A stretch of 64,000 bases of DNA from Caulobacter sp. BP25. Its GTDB lineage: Bacteria; Pseudomonadota; Alphaproteobacteria; Caulobacterales; Caulobacteraceae. The notes beneath the pieces are model-generated. The model made no database searches and was not told where the DNA came from. It worked only from the letters and a program-made list of their open reading frames with translations. Shown here piece by piece: positions 40,016 to 49,837 of the stretch. The position numbers and the translations under genes were made by a program. Within the stretch, counting starts at the first letter, position 1. Every line of letters starts with the position of its first letter. Location: NCBI RefSeq assembly GCF_002737755.1, contig NZ_PEGH01000007.1, forward strand, positions 1 to 64,000, read 5' to 3'.

Positions 40016-40641
40016 CCGACGTGGTTGCCACTGAATCGGCGCTTTCGCCGCTAGAGACGCTCGGTCAGACCGTCGTGGCCAACAGCGCCGGCGCTATCAC
40101 CGCGTATCACGTGGCGTTCGGCGAACTGACGGTGCTGGGTCCGGCAAACCGCGTCGTCCAGGCGCTGGAGTTCCTGCGTGATCATCCCGAGTGCCGCTTC
40201 CACCAGCTGGTGGACCTGACGGCGGTGGACTATCCGGAGCGCGAGCGCCGCTTCGACGTGGTCTATCATCTGCTGTCGATGGTGAAGAACGTCCGCATCC
40301 GTCTGAAGGTGCAGACCGACGAGGACACGCCGGTTCCCAGCGCGACGCCGGTCTTCCCTGTCGCCGACTGGTTCGAGCGCGAGGCGTTCGACATGTACGG
40401 CGTGTTCTTCGAAGGTCACCCGGATCTGCGCCGGATTCTGACCGACTACGGCTTCCACGGTCATCCGCTTCGGAAGGACTTCCCGATGACCGGCTACGTC
40501 GAGGTCCGCTATGACGACGAACTCAAGCGCGTCGTCTACGAACCCGTGAAGATCACCGAGTTCCGCGCTTTCGATTTCCTGTCTCCGTGGGAAGGCGCCA
40601 AGTACGCCCTGCCGGGCGACGAGAAGGCGGAGAAGGCATAG
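40012..40641 (+). CDS. nuoC: NADH-quinone oxidoreductase subunit C
   Basis: The 30-kDa subunit of the complex I peripheral arm, without cofactors, contacting NuoB and NuoD. 209 aa. The family signature ERETFDMFGV-like block reads [20 protein letters not shown], followed by [19 protein letters not shown]. It starts at the ATG overlapping the nuoB TGA and ends 4 bp before nuoD. It is not fused to NuoD, unlike in enterobacteria. Confidence 0.95.
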   Translation: MTDVVATESALSPLETLGQTVVANSAGAITAYHVAFGELTVLGPANRVVQALEFLRDHPECRFHQLVDLTAVDYPERERRFDVVYHLLSMVKNVRIRLKVQTDEDTPVPSATPVFPVADWFEREAFDMYGVFFEGHPDLRRILTDYGFHGHPLRKDFPMTGYVEVRYDDELKRVVYEPVKITEFRAFDFLSPWEGAKYALPGDEKAEKA

Positions 40642-40645
40642 AGCC

Positions 40646-41896
40646 ATGACTGGTACGAACGCTCCGGCGGCATCCACCGATTTCTTCCGCGACGAACCGA
40701 CTGCTCCGGCCATCCCGGAGACGCCTGTCCGCAAGTTCAACATCAACTTCGGCCCGCAACACCCGGCGGCGCACGGCGTGCTGCGTCTGGTGCTGGAGCT
40801 GGACGGCGAAATCGTCGAACGCGTCGATCCGCATATCGGCCTGCTGCATCGCGGCACCGAGAAGCTGATGGAAGCGCGCACCTATCTGCAGAACATCCCG
40901 TACTTCGACCGCCTCGACTACGTGGCGCCGATGAATCAGGAGCACGCGTTCTGCTTGGCCATCGAGAAGCTGCTCGGTGTCGAGGTGCCGCGTCGCGGCC
41001 AGATCGTGCGCGTGCTGTTCTGCGAGATCGGCCGCATCCTGAACCACCTGCTGAACGTGACGACCCAGGCCATGGACGTCGGCGCCCTGACGCCGCCGCT
41101 CTGGGGCTTCGAGGAGCGCGAGAAGCTGATGATCTTCTACGAGCGCGCTTGCGGCGCTCGTCTGCACGCCAACTACTTCCGCCCGGGCGGCGTCCACCAG
41201 GACCTGACGCCCGAGCTGATCGACGACATCGAGACCTGGGCGAAAGCTTTCCCCAAGATCTGCGACGACATCGAAGGTCTGATCACCGACAACCGCATCT
41301 TCAAGCAGCGCAACGTCGACATCGGCGTGGTCAGCAAGGAAGACGCGTGGGCCTGGGGCTTCTCGGGCGTGATGGTGCGTGGTTCGGGCATCGCCTGGGA
41401 CCTGCGCCGCAACCAGCCGTACGAGAACTACAACGAGTTCGAGTTCGACATTCCGCTGGGCAAGAACGGCGACTGCTACGACCGCTATCTCTGCCGCATG
41501 CAGGAGATGCGCGAGTCGACGAAGATCATCCTGCAAGCCGTCCAGATGCTGCGCGGCACGCCGGGCCCCGTGCTGACCGAGGACAACAAGGTCAGCCCGC
41601 CGCGTCGCGCCGAGATGAAGCGCTCGATGGAAGCGCTGATCCACCACTTCAAGCTTTACACCGAGGGCTTCAAGACGCCCGAGGGCGAGGTCTACGCGGC
41701 CGTCGAGGCGCCCAAGGGCGAGTTCGGTGTCTATGTGGTCAGCAACGGCACCAACAAGCCGTACCGCTGCAAGATCAAGGCCCCGGGCTTCTCGCACCTG
41801 GCGGCGATGGACTGGATGAATCGCGGCCACCAGCTGGCCGACGTTTCGGCGATCCTGGGCTCGCTCGACATCGTGTTTGGCGAGGTCGATCGATGA
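40646..41896 (+). CDS. nuoD: NADH-quinone oxidoreductase subunit D
   Basis: The 49-kDa subunit that forms the quinone-binding pocket with NuoB. 416 aa. The conserved [20 protein letters not shown] (with the quinone-pocket His), [14 protein letters not shown] and the Asp/His-lined [18 protein letters not shown] are seen, as is the C-terminal DIVFGEVDR. An N-terminal Ala/Pro extension of about 25 residues precedes the core. The stop codon overlaps the start of the NTF2-like accessory gene. Confidence 0.97.
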   Translation: MTGTNAPAASTDFFRDEPTAPAIPETPVRKFNINFGPQHPAAHGVLRLVLELDGEIVERVDPHIGLLHRGTEKLMEARTYLQNIPYFDRLDYVAPMNQEHAFCLAIEKLLGVEVPRRGQIVRVLFCEIGRILNHLLNVTTQAMDVGALTPPLWGFEEREKLMIFYERACGARLHANYFRPGGVHQDLTPELIDDIETWAKAFPKICDDIEGLITDNRIFKQRNVDIGVVSKEDAWAWGFSGVMVRGSGIAWDLRRNQPYENYNEFEFDIPLGKNGDCYDRYLCRMQEMRESTKIILQAVQMLRGTPGPVLTEDNKVSPPRRAEMKRSMEALIHHFKLYTEGFKTPEGEVYAAVEAPKGEFGVYVVSNGTNKPYRCKIKAPGFSHLAAMDWMNRGHQLADVSAILGSLDIVFGEVDR

Positions 41897-42228
41897 GCCT
41901 GGAAGCTATCGCCCAGGCGCAACTCGACGCCTACAACGCCCAGGACGTCGACGCGCTGTGCCGGCACTTTGCCGAGGACATGGTCGTCGCCGATCTGAAC
42001 GCCGAGCCCAACCTGCACGGTGTCGCGGCCTTCCGCGAGCGGCATGTCGGTCTGTTCGCCCAGTTTCCGCAGAACCGCGCCGAACTGCTGTCACGCGTGG
42101 TGATCGGCAACAGGGTCATCGACCATGAGCGGGTCTTCCGTTCGCCCGACGCGACGCCTTTCGAGGTCGCCGCCATCTACACCTTCGCCGGCGACAAGAT
42201 CGCCCGCGTCGATTTCGTGAAAGCCTGA
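41893..42228 (+). CDS. NTF2-like (SnoaL/steroid isomerase fold) protein inside the nuo operon
   Basis: A 111-aa protein ([20 protein letters not shown]) with the NTF2-like cone fold pattern: an N-terminal helix [21 protein letters not shown], then strands with [28 protein letters not shown] and [16 protein letters not shown]. It overlaps the nuoD stop by ATGA and ends 3 bp before nuoE, so it is co-translated with complex I genes. It is not a known complex I subunit. It might be a chaperone or assembly factor or simply an insertion into the operon. Confidence 0.8.
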   Translation: MSLEAIAQAQLDAYNAQDVDALCRHFAEDMVVADLNAEPNLHGVAAFRERHVGLFAQFPQNRAELLSRVVIGNRVIDHERVFRSPDATPFEVAAIYTFAGDKIARVDFVKA

Positions 42229-42231
42229 CGC

Positions 42232-42921
42232 ATGTCCGTTCGTCGTCTCGCCAAGGAACAGCCCGCCAGCTTTGCCTTCTCGAAGGAAAGCCAGGCCAAG
42301 GCCGACTGGTGGAAAGCCAAATATCCCGCCGCCCGCAAGCAGTCGGCGGTGATCCCGATGCTGTGGCTGGCCCAGAAGCAGGAAGGCTGGATCTCCGAGC
42401 CCGCGATCCAGGAGATCGCCAAGCAGCTCGAGATGCCGGTCATCCGCGTGCTGGAAGTGGCCACCTTCTACGTGATGTTCCAGCTGCAGCCGGTCGGCAA
42501 GGTCGCCTTCGTGCAGCTGTGCGGCACCACGCCGTGCCAGCTGCGCGGCGCCTTGGACCTGAAGGCGGTGCTGAAGGACAAGATCGGCGAAGCCCATCAC
42601 GTCTCGGCCGACGGCAAGTTCAGCTGGGAAGAGGTCGAGTGCCTGGGCGCGTGCTGCAACGCCCCGATGGCCGCGATCAACGACTACTATTACGAAGACC
42701 TGACGCCGGAGAGTCTGGCCCAGATCCTCGACGACTTCGCCGCTGGCAAGTCGCCCAAGCCGGGCAGCTATGACGGCCGCGTGGCCTCGGAGCCCAAGGG
42801 TAGGATTCAGACCCTGACGGACCCGAAGCTGTACGACGGCTCGGCCGCCAAGAAGATTAAGATTCCGAACCTGCCCGAGAAGCCGAAGGCTTCTAAGGTC
42901 AAGTCGGAGCCGGCCGCCTGA
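42232..42921 (+). CDS. nuoE: NADH-quinone oxidoreductase subunit E
   Basis: The 24-kDa subunit carrying the [2Fe-2S] cluster N1a. The thioredoxin-like core has LCGTTPCQLRG and VECLGACCNAPMAAIN for cluster ligation, after the helical N-terminal part (AVIPMLWLAQKQEGW). 229 aa; the C-terminal 60 or so residues form a Lys/Pro/Ala-rich tail (KPKASKVKSEPAA), longer than in many bacteria and seen in alphaproteobacterial homologues. It is followed at 1 bp by a small membrane protein gene. Confidence 0.95.
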   Translation: MSVRRLAKEQPASFAFSKESQAKADWWKAKYPAARKQSAVIPMLWLAQKQEGWISEPAIQEIAKQLEMPVIRVLEVATFYVMFQLQPVGKVAFVQLCGTTPCQLRGALDLKAVLKDKIGEAHHVSADGKFSWEEVECLGACCNAPMAAINDYYYEDLTPESLAQILDDFAAGKSPKPGSYDGRVASEPKGRIQTLTDPKLYDGSAAKKIKIPNLPEKPKASKVKSEPAA

Positions 42922-42922
42922 C

Positions 42923-43147
42923 ATGACCGCTGACGCCGCCCTCCAGAAGAAGCGCCTGACCGCGATGCTCGTCATCAACGCGGTGTGCTTCGTGCTGGCC
43001 GGCGTCTCGATCTATGGCGCGGTGTCGCTCCGGATCGACTGGCTGCGGCTGGTCTTCCTGGGCGCGATCGTCGCCGGTCTGGGCTCGCATGTCTGGTTCA
43101 TCCTGGGCTGGATGCGCGCGACCAAGGGCGAGGAGGGCGCGTCGTGA
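42923..43147 (+). CDS. Small membrane protein between nuoE and nuoF (first of two)
   Basis: A 74-aa product with two predicted membrane helices (AMLVINAVCFVLAGVSIYGA and LVFLGAIVAGLGSHVWFIL), a short basic connector and a charged C-terminal tail (MRATKGEEGAS). It starts 1 bp after the nuoE stop, and its own TGA overlaps the GTG start of the next gene. No family was recognised. The position suggests a complex I associated or assembly function, but this is inference from context only. Confidence 0.75.
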   Translation: MTADAALQKKRLTAMLVINAVCFVLAGVSIYGAVSLRIDWLRLVFLGAIVAGLGSHVWFILGWMRATKGEEGAS

Positions 43148-43407
43148 CCGACAACGCTCTCGACACCCGTCGGACGGCCTATTTCAACACCGTCAAGAGC
43201 GTTGGCCGCCGCGAGCGTGGCCTGGGTCTCTTGGCCTGCCTCGCTGGCGCGCTGCTCCTGATCTGGGGCCGCTCCGTGCAGGGCGCACCGTTTTGGGCGG
43301 CTTGGGCCGGCCTCGTCACGATTGGCGTGGGTTGGTCGCTTTTCGCCTATGTCATCCTCCGTCGGACGCGCTATGTGCGCGCCCATCCATTCGATCCGCA
43401 AAGCTGA
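43144..43407 (+). CDS. Small membrane protein between nuoE and nuoF (second of two)
   Basis: An 87-aa product starting with GTG at 43144, which overlaps the preceding TGA. The sequence shows a basic N-terminus (TRRTAYFNTVKSVGRRERG) and two hydrophobic segments (LGLLACLAGALLLIWG, WAAWAGLVTIGVGWSLFAYV). It ends 3 bp before nuoF. There is no known family. As with its neighbour, a role in complex I biogenesis is only suggested by its place. Confidence 0.72.
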   Translation: MTDNALDTRRTAYFNTVKSVGRRERGLGLLACLAGALLLIWGRSVQGAPFWAAWAGLVTIGVGWSLFAYVILRRTRYVRAHPFDPQS

Positions 43408-43410
43408 GTC

Positions 43411-44730
43411 ATGGTCGGTATCCTCGAAGACAAGGACCGCATCTTCACGAACCTCTACGGTCTCCAGGATTGGGGCCTCGAGGGCGCGAAGAAGCGCGGC
43501 TGCTGGAATGGCACCAAGGACATCCTGGACGCCGGGCGCGACTGGATCATCGACAACATGAAGAACTCCGGCCTTCGCGGCCGGGGCGGCGCCGGTTTCT
43601 CGACCGGCCTGAAGTGGTCGTTCATGCCCAAGGAAGTGAAGGAAGGTCGTCCTCACTACCTGGTGGTCAACGCCGACGAATCCGAACCGGGCACCTGTAA
43701 GGACCGGGAGATCATGCGGCATGACCCGCACCTCCTGATCGAAGGCTGCCTGATCGCCTCGCGCGCCATGCTGGCCAACGCCTGCTACATCTACATCCGC
43801 GGCGAGTACGTCTTTGAGCGCGAGCGCTTGGAAGCGGCGATCAAGCAGGCCTACGAGGCCAAGCTGATCGGCAAGAACAACGTCCACGGCTGGGACTTCG
43901 ATCTCTACGTCCACCACGGCGCTGGCGCCTATATCTGCGGCGAAGAAACGGCCCTGCTGGAAAGCCTGGAAGGCAAGAAGGGCCAGCCGCGCCTGAAGCC
44001 GCCGTTCCCGGCCGGCGCTGGCCTCTACGGCATGCCGACCACGGTCAATAACGTCGAGAGCATCGCCGTCGCCGGTACGATCCTGCGTCGTGGCGCGGCC
44101 TGGTTCGCCGGCTTTGGCCGTCCGAACAACGCCGGCACCAAGCTCTTCTGCGTCTCGGGCCACGTGAACCTGCCCTGCAACGTCGAAGAAGCCATGAGCA
44201 TTCCCTTCCGTCAGCTGATGGAAGACCACTGCGGCGGCATCCGGGGCGGCTGGGGCAATCTGAAGGCCGTCATCCCGGGCGGTTCGTCCGTGCCGATGAT
44301 CCCGGCCGAGCAGTGCGAAGACCTGCCGATGGACTTCGACGCCCTGCGCAACCTGCGCTCGGGCCTGGGTACCGCCGCCGTCATCGTCATGGACAAGTCC
44401 ACCGACCTCGTCCGCGCCATCGCCCGCCTGTCGTACTTCTACAAGCACGAGAGCTGCGGCCAGTGCACGCCGTGCCGTGAAGGCACCGGCTGGATGTGGC
44501 GCGTCATGGAGCGCATGGCGACCGGCGAGGCCGATCCGAAAGAGATCGACACCCTTCTGGATGTCACGACCCAGGTCGAGGGTCACACCATTTGCGCCCT
44601 GGGCGACGCGGCCGCCTGGCCGATCCAGGGCCTGTTCCGTCACTTCCGCCATGAGGTGGAAGAGCGGATCGCTTCCTATCGTAGCGGTCGCCTGCACGTG
44701 CAGGGCGCCAAGCTGATCGCGGCGGAGTAA
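43411..44730 (+). CDS. nuoF: NADH-quinone oxidoreductase subunit F
   Basis: The 51-kDa NADH- and FMN-binding subunit carrying 4Fe-4S cluster N3. 439 aa. The NADH-binding loop is [16 protein letters not shown], followed by the FMN-site [15 protein letters not shown] and [20 protein letters not shown]. The cluster ligands lie in [14 protein letters not shown] and the later Cys in [13 protein letters not shown] strong codon bias for high expression is visible. It follows the two small membrane protein genes by 3 bp and precedes nuoG by 5 bp. Confidence 0.97.
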   Translation: MVGILEDKDRIFTNLYGLQDWGLEGAKKRGCWNGTKDILDAGRDWIIDNMKNSGLRGRGGAGFSTGLKWSFMPKEVKEGRPHYLVVNADESEPGTCKDREIMRHDPHLLIEGCLIASRAMLANACYIYIRGEYVFERERLEAAIKQAYEAKLIGKNNVHGWDFDLYVHHGAGAYICGEETALLESLEGKKGQPRLKPPFPAGAGLYGMPTTVNNVESIAVAGTILRRGAAWFAGFGRPNNAGTKLFCVSGHVNLPCNVEEAMSIPFRQLMEDHCGGIRGGWGNLKAVIPGGSSVPMIPAEQCEDLPMDFDALRNLRSGLGTAAVIVMDKSTDLVRAIARLSYFYKHESCGQCTPCREGTGWMWRVMERMATGEADPKEIDTLLDVTTQVEGHTICALGDAAAWPIQGLFRHFRHEVEERIASYRSGRLHVQGAKLIAAE

Positions 44731-44735
44731 CAAGA

Positions 44736-46799
44736 ATGGCTATCGCCAAGGTCAACGGCGTCGAAGTCGAGTTCGAACCCGGCATGACGGTTCTGCAGGT
44801 CGCGGAACTGGCTGGGGAAGAGATTCCGCGCTTCTGCTACCACGAACGCCTGTCCATCGCCGGCAACTGCCGGATGTGCTTGGTCGAGGTGAAGCCCGGC
44901 CCGCCGAAGCCGCAGGCTTCGTGCGCCCTACCGGCCGCCGAGGGCCAGGAGATCTTCACCAAGACTCCGATGGTCAAGAAGGCCCGCGAAGGGGTGATGG
45001 AGTTCCTGCTTATCAACCACCCGCTGGATTGCCCGATCTGCGACCAGGGCGGCGAGTGCGATCTGCAGGACCAGGCCATGGGCTATGGCCGCGACGACAG
45101 CCGCTACGACGAGAACAAGCGCGCCGTCGAAGAAAAGGCCATGGGCCCGCTGATCAAGACCGTGATGACGCGCTGCATCCAGTGCACGCGCTGCGTCCGC
45201 TTCATCACCGAGGTCGCCGGCTCGCCGGAAATCGGCCTGATCTCGCGCGGCGAAGACGTTGAAATCACGACCTATCTGGGCGCGGCGGTGACGTCGGAGC
45301 TCAGCGCGAACGTGATCGACCTGTGCCCGGTCGGCGCGCTTACCAGCAAGCCCTACGCCTTTGAAGCGCGCCCCTGGGAGCTGAAGAAGACCGAAAGCGT
45401 CGACGTCATGGACGCCCTGGGCTCGTCGATCCGGGTCGATGCGCGCGCCAACGCCGTGCTGCGCGTGCTGCCGCGCATCAACGAGGACGTCAACGAAGAA
45501 TGGATCTCGGACAAGACCCGCTACGCCGTCGACGGCCTGCAGCGTCAGCGCCTGGACCGTCCTTACGTTCGTAGCGCCGATGGCAAGCTGAAGCCGGCCA
45601 CCTGGGCCGAGGCCTTCGCGGCCGTCGCCGGCAAGATCAAGGCGACTAAGCCCGAGCGCATCGGCGTCATCGCCGGTGATCTGCAGGACGCCGAAAGCCT
45701 GAAGGCGACCAAGGACCTGTTCACGGCTCTCGGCGTGAAAAACCTCGACAGCCGCCAGGATGGTACGGCCCTGGGTTACGGCCCGCGCGAAAGCTGGCTG
45801 TTCAACTCGACGATCGCCGGCATCGAAAACGCCGATGTGGTGCTGTTCGTCGGCGCCAATCCGCGCCTCGAGGCGCCGGTCCTGAACGCGCGCTTCCGCA
45901 AGCAGTGGATCGCCGGCAAGACCCGCTTTGGCGTGATCGGCGAGCAGGCCGACCTGACCTTCGGCTACGACTATCTGGGCGCTGGCGCCCAGACCCTGTC
46001 GGGCCTGGCCAAGAGCAAGAGCGACTTTGTCGCCGCGCTTAAGGCCGCCGAGCGTCCCGCCATCATCATCGGCCAGGGCGCTCTGGCCCGCGCCGATAGT
46101 GCGGCGATCCTCAAGGCCGCCGCCGGCCTCGCCAAGACCATCAAGGTCGTCCGCGAAGGTTGGAACGGCTGGAACGTCCTGCACACCGCCGCCGCGCGTG
46201 TCGCTGGCCTCGACATGGGCTTCGTCCCGGCCGAGGGCGGCTTGTCGACCGCCGACATGCTGAAGCCGGGCGCCCTGGACGTCCTCTTCCTGCTGGGCGC
46301 CGATGAGTGCGAAACCTCGGCCACGGGCGCCTTCAAAATCTACCTCGGCACGCACGGCGACGCCGGTGCGCACAAGGCCGACGTGATCCTGCCGGGCGCG
46401 GCCTATACCGAGAAGAACGGCCTCTACGTGAACCTCGAAGGTCGCGTTCAGATGGGCAAGCGCGCGGTGTTCCCGAAGGGCGAGGCCAAGGAAGACTGGT
46501 CGATCCTGCGGGCGCTGTCGGAAGTCCTCAGTCACAAGCTGCCTTATGACAGCCTGGACCAACTGCGCGCCAAGCTGTTCGCCGACCACCCCACCTTCGG
46601 CCAGATCGACTACGCGCCGGGCTCGGTCCCGACCGTGTTCGATGTCGGCGCCCTGGGCGGCGCCGGCGAGGTCTCGGACGCGCCGTTCGAGAGCCCGATC
46701 AAGGCCTTCCACCTGACCAACCCTGTCGCGCGCGCCAGCGTGACCATGGCCGAATGCGCGGCCGTGGCTTCCGGCGCCGCGAAGATCGCCGCGGAGTAG
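44736..46799 (+). CDS. nuoG: NADH-quinone oxidoreductase subunit G
   Basis: The 75-kDa iron-sulfur subunit that relays electrons from NuoF. 687 aa. The N-terminal ferredoxin-like domain has FCYHERLSIAGNCRMCLVEV for [2Fe-2S] N1b. HPLDCPICDQGGECDLQD supplies His/Cys ligands of N5 and the surrounding clusters, and TRCIQCTRCVRF with DLCPVGALTS supplies N4. The remaining two thirds is a molybdopterin-oxidoreductase-like domain without cofactor (QTLSGLAK). The following gene starts 3 bp after the stop. Confidence 0.96.
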   Translation: MAIAKVNGVEVEFEPGMTVLQVAELAGEEIPRFCYHERLSIAGNCRMCLVEVKPGPPKPQASCALPAAEGQEIFTKTPMVKKAREGVMEFLLINHPLDCPICDQGGECDLQDQAMGYGRDDSRYDENKRAVEEKAMGPLIKTVMTRCIQCTRCVRFITEVAGSPEIGLISRGEDVEITTYLGAAVTSELSANVIDLCPVGALTSKPYAFEARPWELKKTESVDVMDALGSSIRVDARANAVLRVLPRINEDVNEEWISDKTRYAVDGLQRQRLDRPYVRSADGKLKPATWAEAFAAVAGKIKATKPERIGVIAGDLQDAESLKATKDLFTALGVKNLDSRQDGTALGYGPRESWLFNSTIAGIENADVVLFVGANPRLEAPVLNARFRKQWIAGKTRFGVIGEQADLTFGYDYLGAGAQTLSGLAKSKSDFVAALKAAERPAIIIGQGALARADSAAILKAAAGLAKTIKVVREGWNGWNVLHTAAARVAGLDMGFVPAEGGLSTADMLKPGALDVLFLLGADECETSATGAFKIYLGTHGDAGAHKADVILPGAAYTEKNGLYVNLEGRVQMGKRAVFPKGEAKEDWSILRALSEVLSHKLPYDSLDQLRAKLFADHPTFGQIDYAPGSVPTVFDVGALGGAGEVSDAPFESPIKAFHLTNPVARASVTMAECAAVASGAAKIAAE

Positions 46800-46802
46800 A
46801 TC

Positions 46803-47864
46803 GTGGACTCGACCAATCCGCTCCTCTGGTTTGGCCTGACGACCGGCGGCATCCTGCTGGTCGTGATCTGGGTTCTCTTGAGCCTGGCCTTCCTGCTGCT
46901 GGCCGACCGCAAGATCTGGGCCGGCGTCCAGATGCGCAAAGGGCCCAACGTCGTTGGTCCTTTCGGCCTGCTGCAGTCCTTCGCCGACTTCTTCAAGTTC
47001 GTGCTGAAGGAAATCGTGATCCCGGCCGGCGCCGACAAGGTGGTCTTCATCCTGGCGCCGCTGATCAGCCTGATCCTGGGCTTCGTCGGCTGGGCCGTGG
47101 TGCCGTTCGCGCCGGGATGGGTCGTCTCGAACCTGAACGTCGGCATCCTCTACCTGCTGGCTATGAGTTCGCTGGGCGTCTACGGCATCATCATGGGCGG
47201 CTGGGCTTCGAACTCGAAGTATCCGTTCCTGGGCGCTCTGCGCTCGGCGGCGCAGATGGTGTCGTACGAAGTCTCGATCGGCCTGATCATCATTACGGTG
47301 ATCTTGCTGGCTGGTTCGATGAACCTGTCGACCATCGTCGATAAGCAGTCGGGCTGGTTCTGGAATTGGAACGTCTTCGGCGGCGGCCTGAAGAACATCG
47401 TCCTGTTGCCGATCATGGTCGTCTCCATGGGCATGTTCTACATCTCGGCCCTGGCCGAGACGAACCGTCCGCCTTTCGATCTTCCGGAAGCTGAATCCGA
47501 ACTCGTGGCCGGTTACCAGGTCGAGTACAGTTCGACCCCGTACCTGCTGTTCATGGTGGCCGAGTATTCGAACATCGTCCTGATGTGCGCCATGATCAGC
47601 GTGCTGTTCTTCGGTGGCTGGAACCCGGGCTTCCCGATCGGCTTCACCGCCGGCTGGCCGCCGTTCCTGGTCAATCTGCTGCTGGCCTTGGTGTTCTACG
47701 CCAAGATCATCTTCTGGTTCTTCATGTTCGCCATGGCGAAGGCCATCGTGCCTCGCTACCGCTACGACCAACTGATGCGTCTGGGCTGGAAGGTTTTCCT
47801 GCCGACGTCGCTGGTGCTGGTCGCCGCGGTCGCCGCCTGGCGTGTGTTCGGTCCGGGGGGCTGA
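46803..47864 (+). CDS. nuoH: NADH-quinone oxidoreductase subunit H
   Basis: A membrane subunit at the junction with the peripheral arm, lining the quinone channel. 353 aa with about eight helices; GTG start at 46803. The conserved loops [20 protein letters not shown] and [20 protein letters not shown], with the Glu/Asp-rich quinone-channel segment, identify it. It is followed with a one-base overlap by a small lipoprotein gene. Confidence 0.97.
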   Translation: MDSTNPLLWFGLTTGGILLVVIWVLLSLAFLLLADRKIWAGVQMRKGPNVVGPFGLLQSFADFFKFVLKEIVIPAGADKVVFILAPLISLILGFVGWAVVPFAPGWVVSNLNVGILYLLAMSSLGVYGIIMGGWASNSKYPFLGALRSAAQMVSYEVSIGLIIITVILLAGSMNLSTIVDKQSGWFWNWNVFGGGLKNIVLLPIMVVSMGMFYISALAETNRPPFDLPEAESELVAGYQVEYSSTPYLLFMVAEYSNIVLMCAMISVLFFGGWNPGFPIGFTAGWPPFLVNLLLALVFYAKIIFWFFMFAMAKAIVPRYRYDQLMRLGWKVFLPTSLVLVAAVAAWRVFGPGG

Positions 47865-48103
47865 TGCGCCGGAGCGCGCTGATCGCCCTGGGCCTGAGCT
47901 GCCTGACCCTGACGGCCTGCCAGGCCGTTTCGGCGCCAGGCCGCTCCTATTCTCTGGGCGACGGGGTCGTCAGCTACGACGATCTGAGGCGCGCGGGCGA
48001 CAAGTGCAAGGCTGACGGCGGGGTCATCCAGTCCAAGCAGGACGGCGGTGATCCAGCCCAGTTGTCGAACTACACCTGCGTCGTTCCCCGGGCGGGGAAA
48101 TGA
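47864..48103 (+). CDS. Small predicted lipoprotein between nuoH and nuoI (first of two)
   Basis: A 79-aa product. The ATG at 47864 shares its A with the nuoH TGA. The signal [17 protein letters not shown] leads to the lipobox TACQ, giving an N-acylated mature protein of about 60 residues (VSAPGRSYSLGDGVVSYDDL), with two further Cys residues that could form a disulfide. No family was recognised. Its TGA overlaps the start of the next lipoprotein gene. Confidence 0.75.
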   Translation: MRRSALIALGLSCLTLTACQAVSAPGRSYSLGDGVVSYDDLRRAGDKCKADGGVIQSKQDGGDPAQLSNYTCVVPRAGK

Positions 48104-48324
48104 GGCGGGGTCTTCTCGGGATCGCGATGGTTGGCCTCCTGGCCGGCTGTTCGACCTGGGGGCCGAATATTCCGCGACCGCCGCAGCGGACGCTGGAGGA
48201 CAAGGTCGAGGCGCGCCGCAAGGAAGACGCCAAGACCAAGAAATGTGTCCTCGAGCAGACCCTGAGGCGGCAGCAGAAAGAGCAGGGCAGGGACGTCCGT
48301 CCCTTTCCTAAGGAAAAGTGTTAG
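48100..48324 (+). CDS. Small predicted lipoprotein between nuoH and nuoI (second of two)
   Basis: A 74-aa product. The ATG at 48100 overlaps the preceding stop. The signal [12 protein letters not shown] leads to the lipobox LLAGC, followed by [12 protein letters not shown] and a highly charged helical tail ([14 protein letters not shown]) that may be coiled. It ends 10 bp before the nuoI start. No family is known. The pair of lipoproteins within the operon suggests an envelope-facing accessory role, unproven. Confidence 0.75.
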   Translation: MRRGLLGIAMVGLLAGCSTWGPNIPRPPQRTLEDKVEARRKEDAKTKKCVLEQTLRRQQKEQGRDVRPFPKEKC

Positions 48325-48334
48325 GAGAGCTCTG

Positions 48335-48826
48335 GTGTTCCAGCGCATCACTCAGGCGGTCAAGGGCGCGGCCCTTCTGGACTTCGCGGGCGCGTTTGGC
48401 CTGGCCATGAAGTACATGATCGCGCCGAAGAAGACCGTGATCTATCCGAACGAGCGCGGCCCGCAGTCGCCCCGCTTCCGCGGTGAGCACGCTCTGCGGC
48501 GGTATCCGTCGGGCGAAGAGCGCTGCATCGCCTGTAAGCTGTGCGAAGCGGTTTGCCCGGCCCAGGCCATCACGATCGAGGCCGAACCGCGCGAGGACGG
48601 CAGCCGCCGCACGACCCGCTACGACATCGACATGGTCAAGTGCATCTACTGCGGCCTGTGCCAGGAGGCCTGCCCGGTCGACGCCATCGTGGAAGGTCCG
48701 AACATCGAGTTCGCGACCGAAACCCGCGAAGAGCTCTACTATGACAAGGAACGTCTTCTCGATAACGGCGACCGCTGGGAGCGCCTGATCGCGAAGAATC
48801 TGGAGTTGGACGCGCCCTACCGTTAA
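48335..48826 (+). CDS. nuoI: NADH-quinone oxidoreductase subunit I
   Basis: The 23-kDa subunit with two 4Fe-4S clusters (N6a/N6b). 163 aa. The two ferredoxin motifs are [17 protein letters not shown] and [17 protein letters not shown], each with the CxxCxxCxxxCP pattern. An amphipathic N-terminal helix ([20 protein letters not shown]) anchors it to the membrane arm. It starts at GTG 48335 behind the strong AGGAGAG; the following 83-bp spacer before nuoJ contains a GGCGGC/GCCGCC hairpin. Confidence 0.96.
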   Translation: MFQRITQAVKGAALLDFAGAFGLAMKYMIAPKKTVIYPNERGPQSPRFRGEHALRRYPSGEERCIACKLCEAVCPAQAITIEAEPREDGSRRTTRYDIDMVKCIYCGLCQEACPVDAIVEGPNIEFATETREELYYDKERLLDNGDRWERLIAKNLELDAPYR

Positions 48827-48909
48827 AGACGGGGCGAATCCTGGGAGGCGGCGCGTCGTCACGGCGAGCCGCCATTGGACTTTAAGTTTTCAGGGGAGCA
48901 CCTGGGCCA

Positions 48910-49527
48910 ATGGCCTTGCAGGCGATCGCTTTCTATATGCTGGCTTTCGTGACCATCGCGGCGGGTCTTCTCGTCGTGTCGGCTCGAAACCCCGTGCACT
49001 CGGTGCTCTTCCTGATCACCGCCTTCTTCTCGGCCGCTGGCCTCTTCGTCCTCCTGGGCGCGGAGTTCCTCGCGATGCTGCTGATCGTTGTCTATGTGGG
49101 CGCGGTCGCGGTGCTGTTCCTGTTCGTCGTCATGATGCTGGACGTGGACTTCGCCGAGCTCCGCCAAGGCTTCGCCCAGTACCTGCCGATCGGCGGTCTG
49201 GTCGGCGGTATCCTGACGCTGGAGATGGTCTTCGTCGCCGCGACGGTGGCGACCAACGGCGCGGCGGCCAAGAACGGCCTGCCGAACGCCTCGCCGGGCG
49301 GCGTCCCGAACACCGAAGCGATCGGTCGCGTGCTGTACACCGACTACATCTTCTTCTTCCAACTGGCGGGCCTGGTGCTGCTGGTCGCCATGATCGGCGC
49401 CATCGTCCTGACCCTGCGCCACAAGCCGGGCGTCAAGCGCCAGGACATCGGCAAGCAGGTCGCCCGCACGCCCAAGACCGGCATGACGCTGGTCCAGATC
49501 AAGCCGGGTGAAGGGATCTCCGAATGA
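48910..49527 (+). CDS. nuoJ: NADH-quinone oxidoreductase subunit J
   Basis: A membrane subunit with five helices. 205 aa. The family pattern [19 protein letters not shown] and the gating helix [20 protein letters not shown] (with the pi-bulge Gly) are clear. The C-terminal part after the last helix is a charged tail ([20 protein letters not shown]). SD AGGGGAG lies before ATG 48910. It overlaps the nuoK ATG with its TGA. Confidence 0.95.
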   Translation: MALQAIAFYMLAFVTIAAGLLVVSARNPVHSVLFLITAFFSAAGLFVLLGAEFLAMLLIVVYVGAVAVLFLFVVMMLDVDFAELRQGFAQYLPIGGLVGGILTLEMVFVAATVATNGAAAKNGLPNASPGGVPNTEAIGRVLYTDYIFFFQLAGLVLLVAMIGAIVLTLRHKPGVKRQDIGKQVARTPKTGMTLVQIKPGEGISE

Positions 49528-49829
49528 TCGGCCTTCCGCACTATCTCGTCGTCGCCGCGATCTTGTTCACGATCGGCGTCTTCGGCATCTTCGTGAACCG
49601 CAAGAACATCATCGTCATCCTGATGTCGATCGAGCTGATCCTTCTGGCGGTGAACATCAATCTCGTGGCGTTCTCGGCCTACCTGCACGACGTGGCGGGC
49701 CAGATCTTTGCGATGTTCGTGCTGACCGTGGCCGCCGCCGAGGCGGCCGTGGGTCTGGCCATCCTCGTCACCTTCTTCCGCAACCGCGGCGATATCGCGG
49801 TTGACGACGCCAGCATGATGAAGGGCTAA
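49524..49829 (+). CDS. nuoK: NADH-quinone oxidoreductase subunit K
   Basis: A small antiporter-like membrane subunit with three helices. 101 aa. The helices carry the conserved Glu residues in [20 protein letters not shown] and [19 protein letters not shown], required for proton translocation. It starts at the ATG overlapping the nuoJ stop and ends 8 bp before nuoL. Confidence 0.96.
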   Translation: MIGLPHYLVVAAILFTIGVFGIFVNRKNIIVILMSIELILLAVNINLVAFSAYLHDVAGQIFAMFVLTVAAAEAAVGLAILVTFFRNRGDIAVDDASMMKG

Positions 49830-49837
49830 GCGACGTC

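Noticed and set aside
44928..47771. Very long antisense open frame (947 codons) opposite nuoG-nuoH
   Set aside because: A mirror of GC-rich, codon-biased nuoG and nuoH; the translation is low-complexity and has no family motifs.
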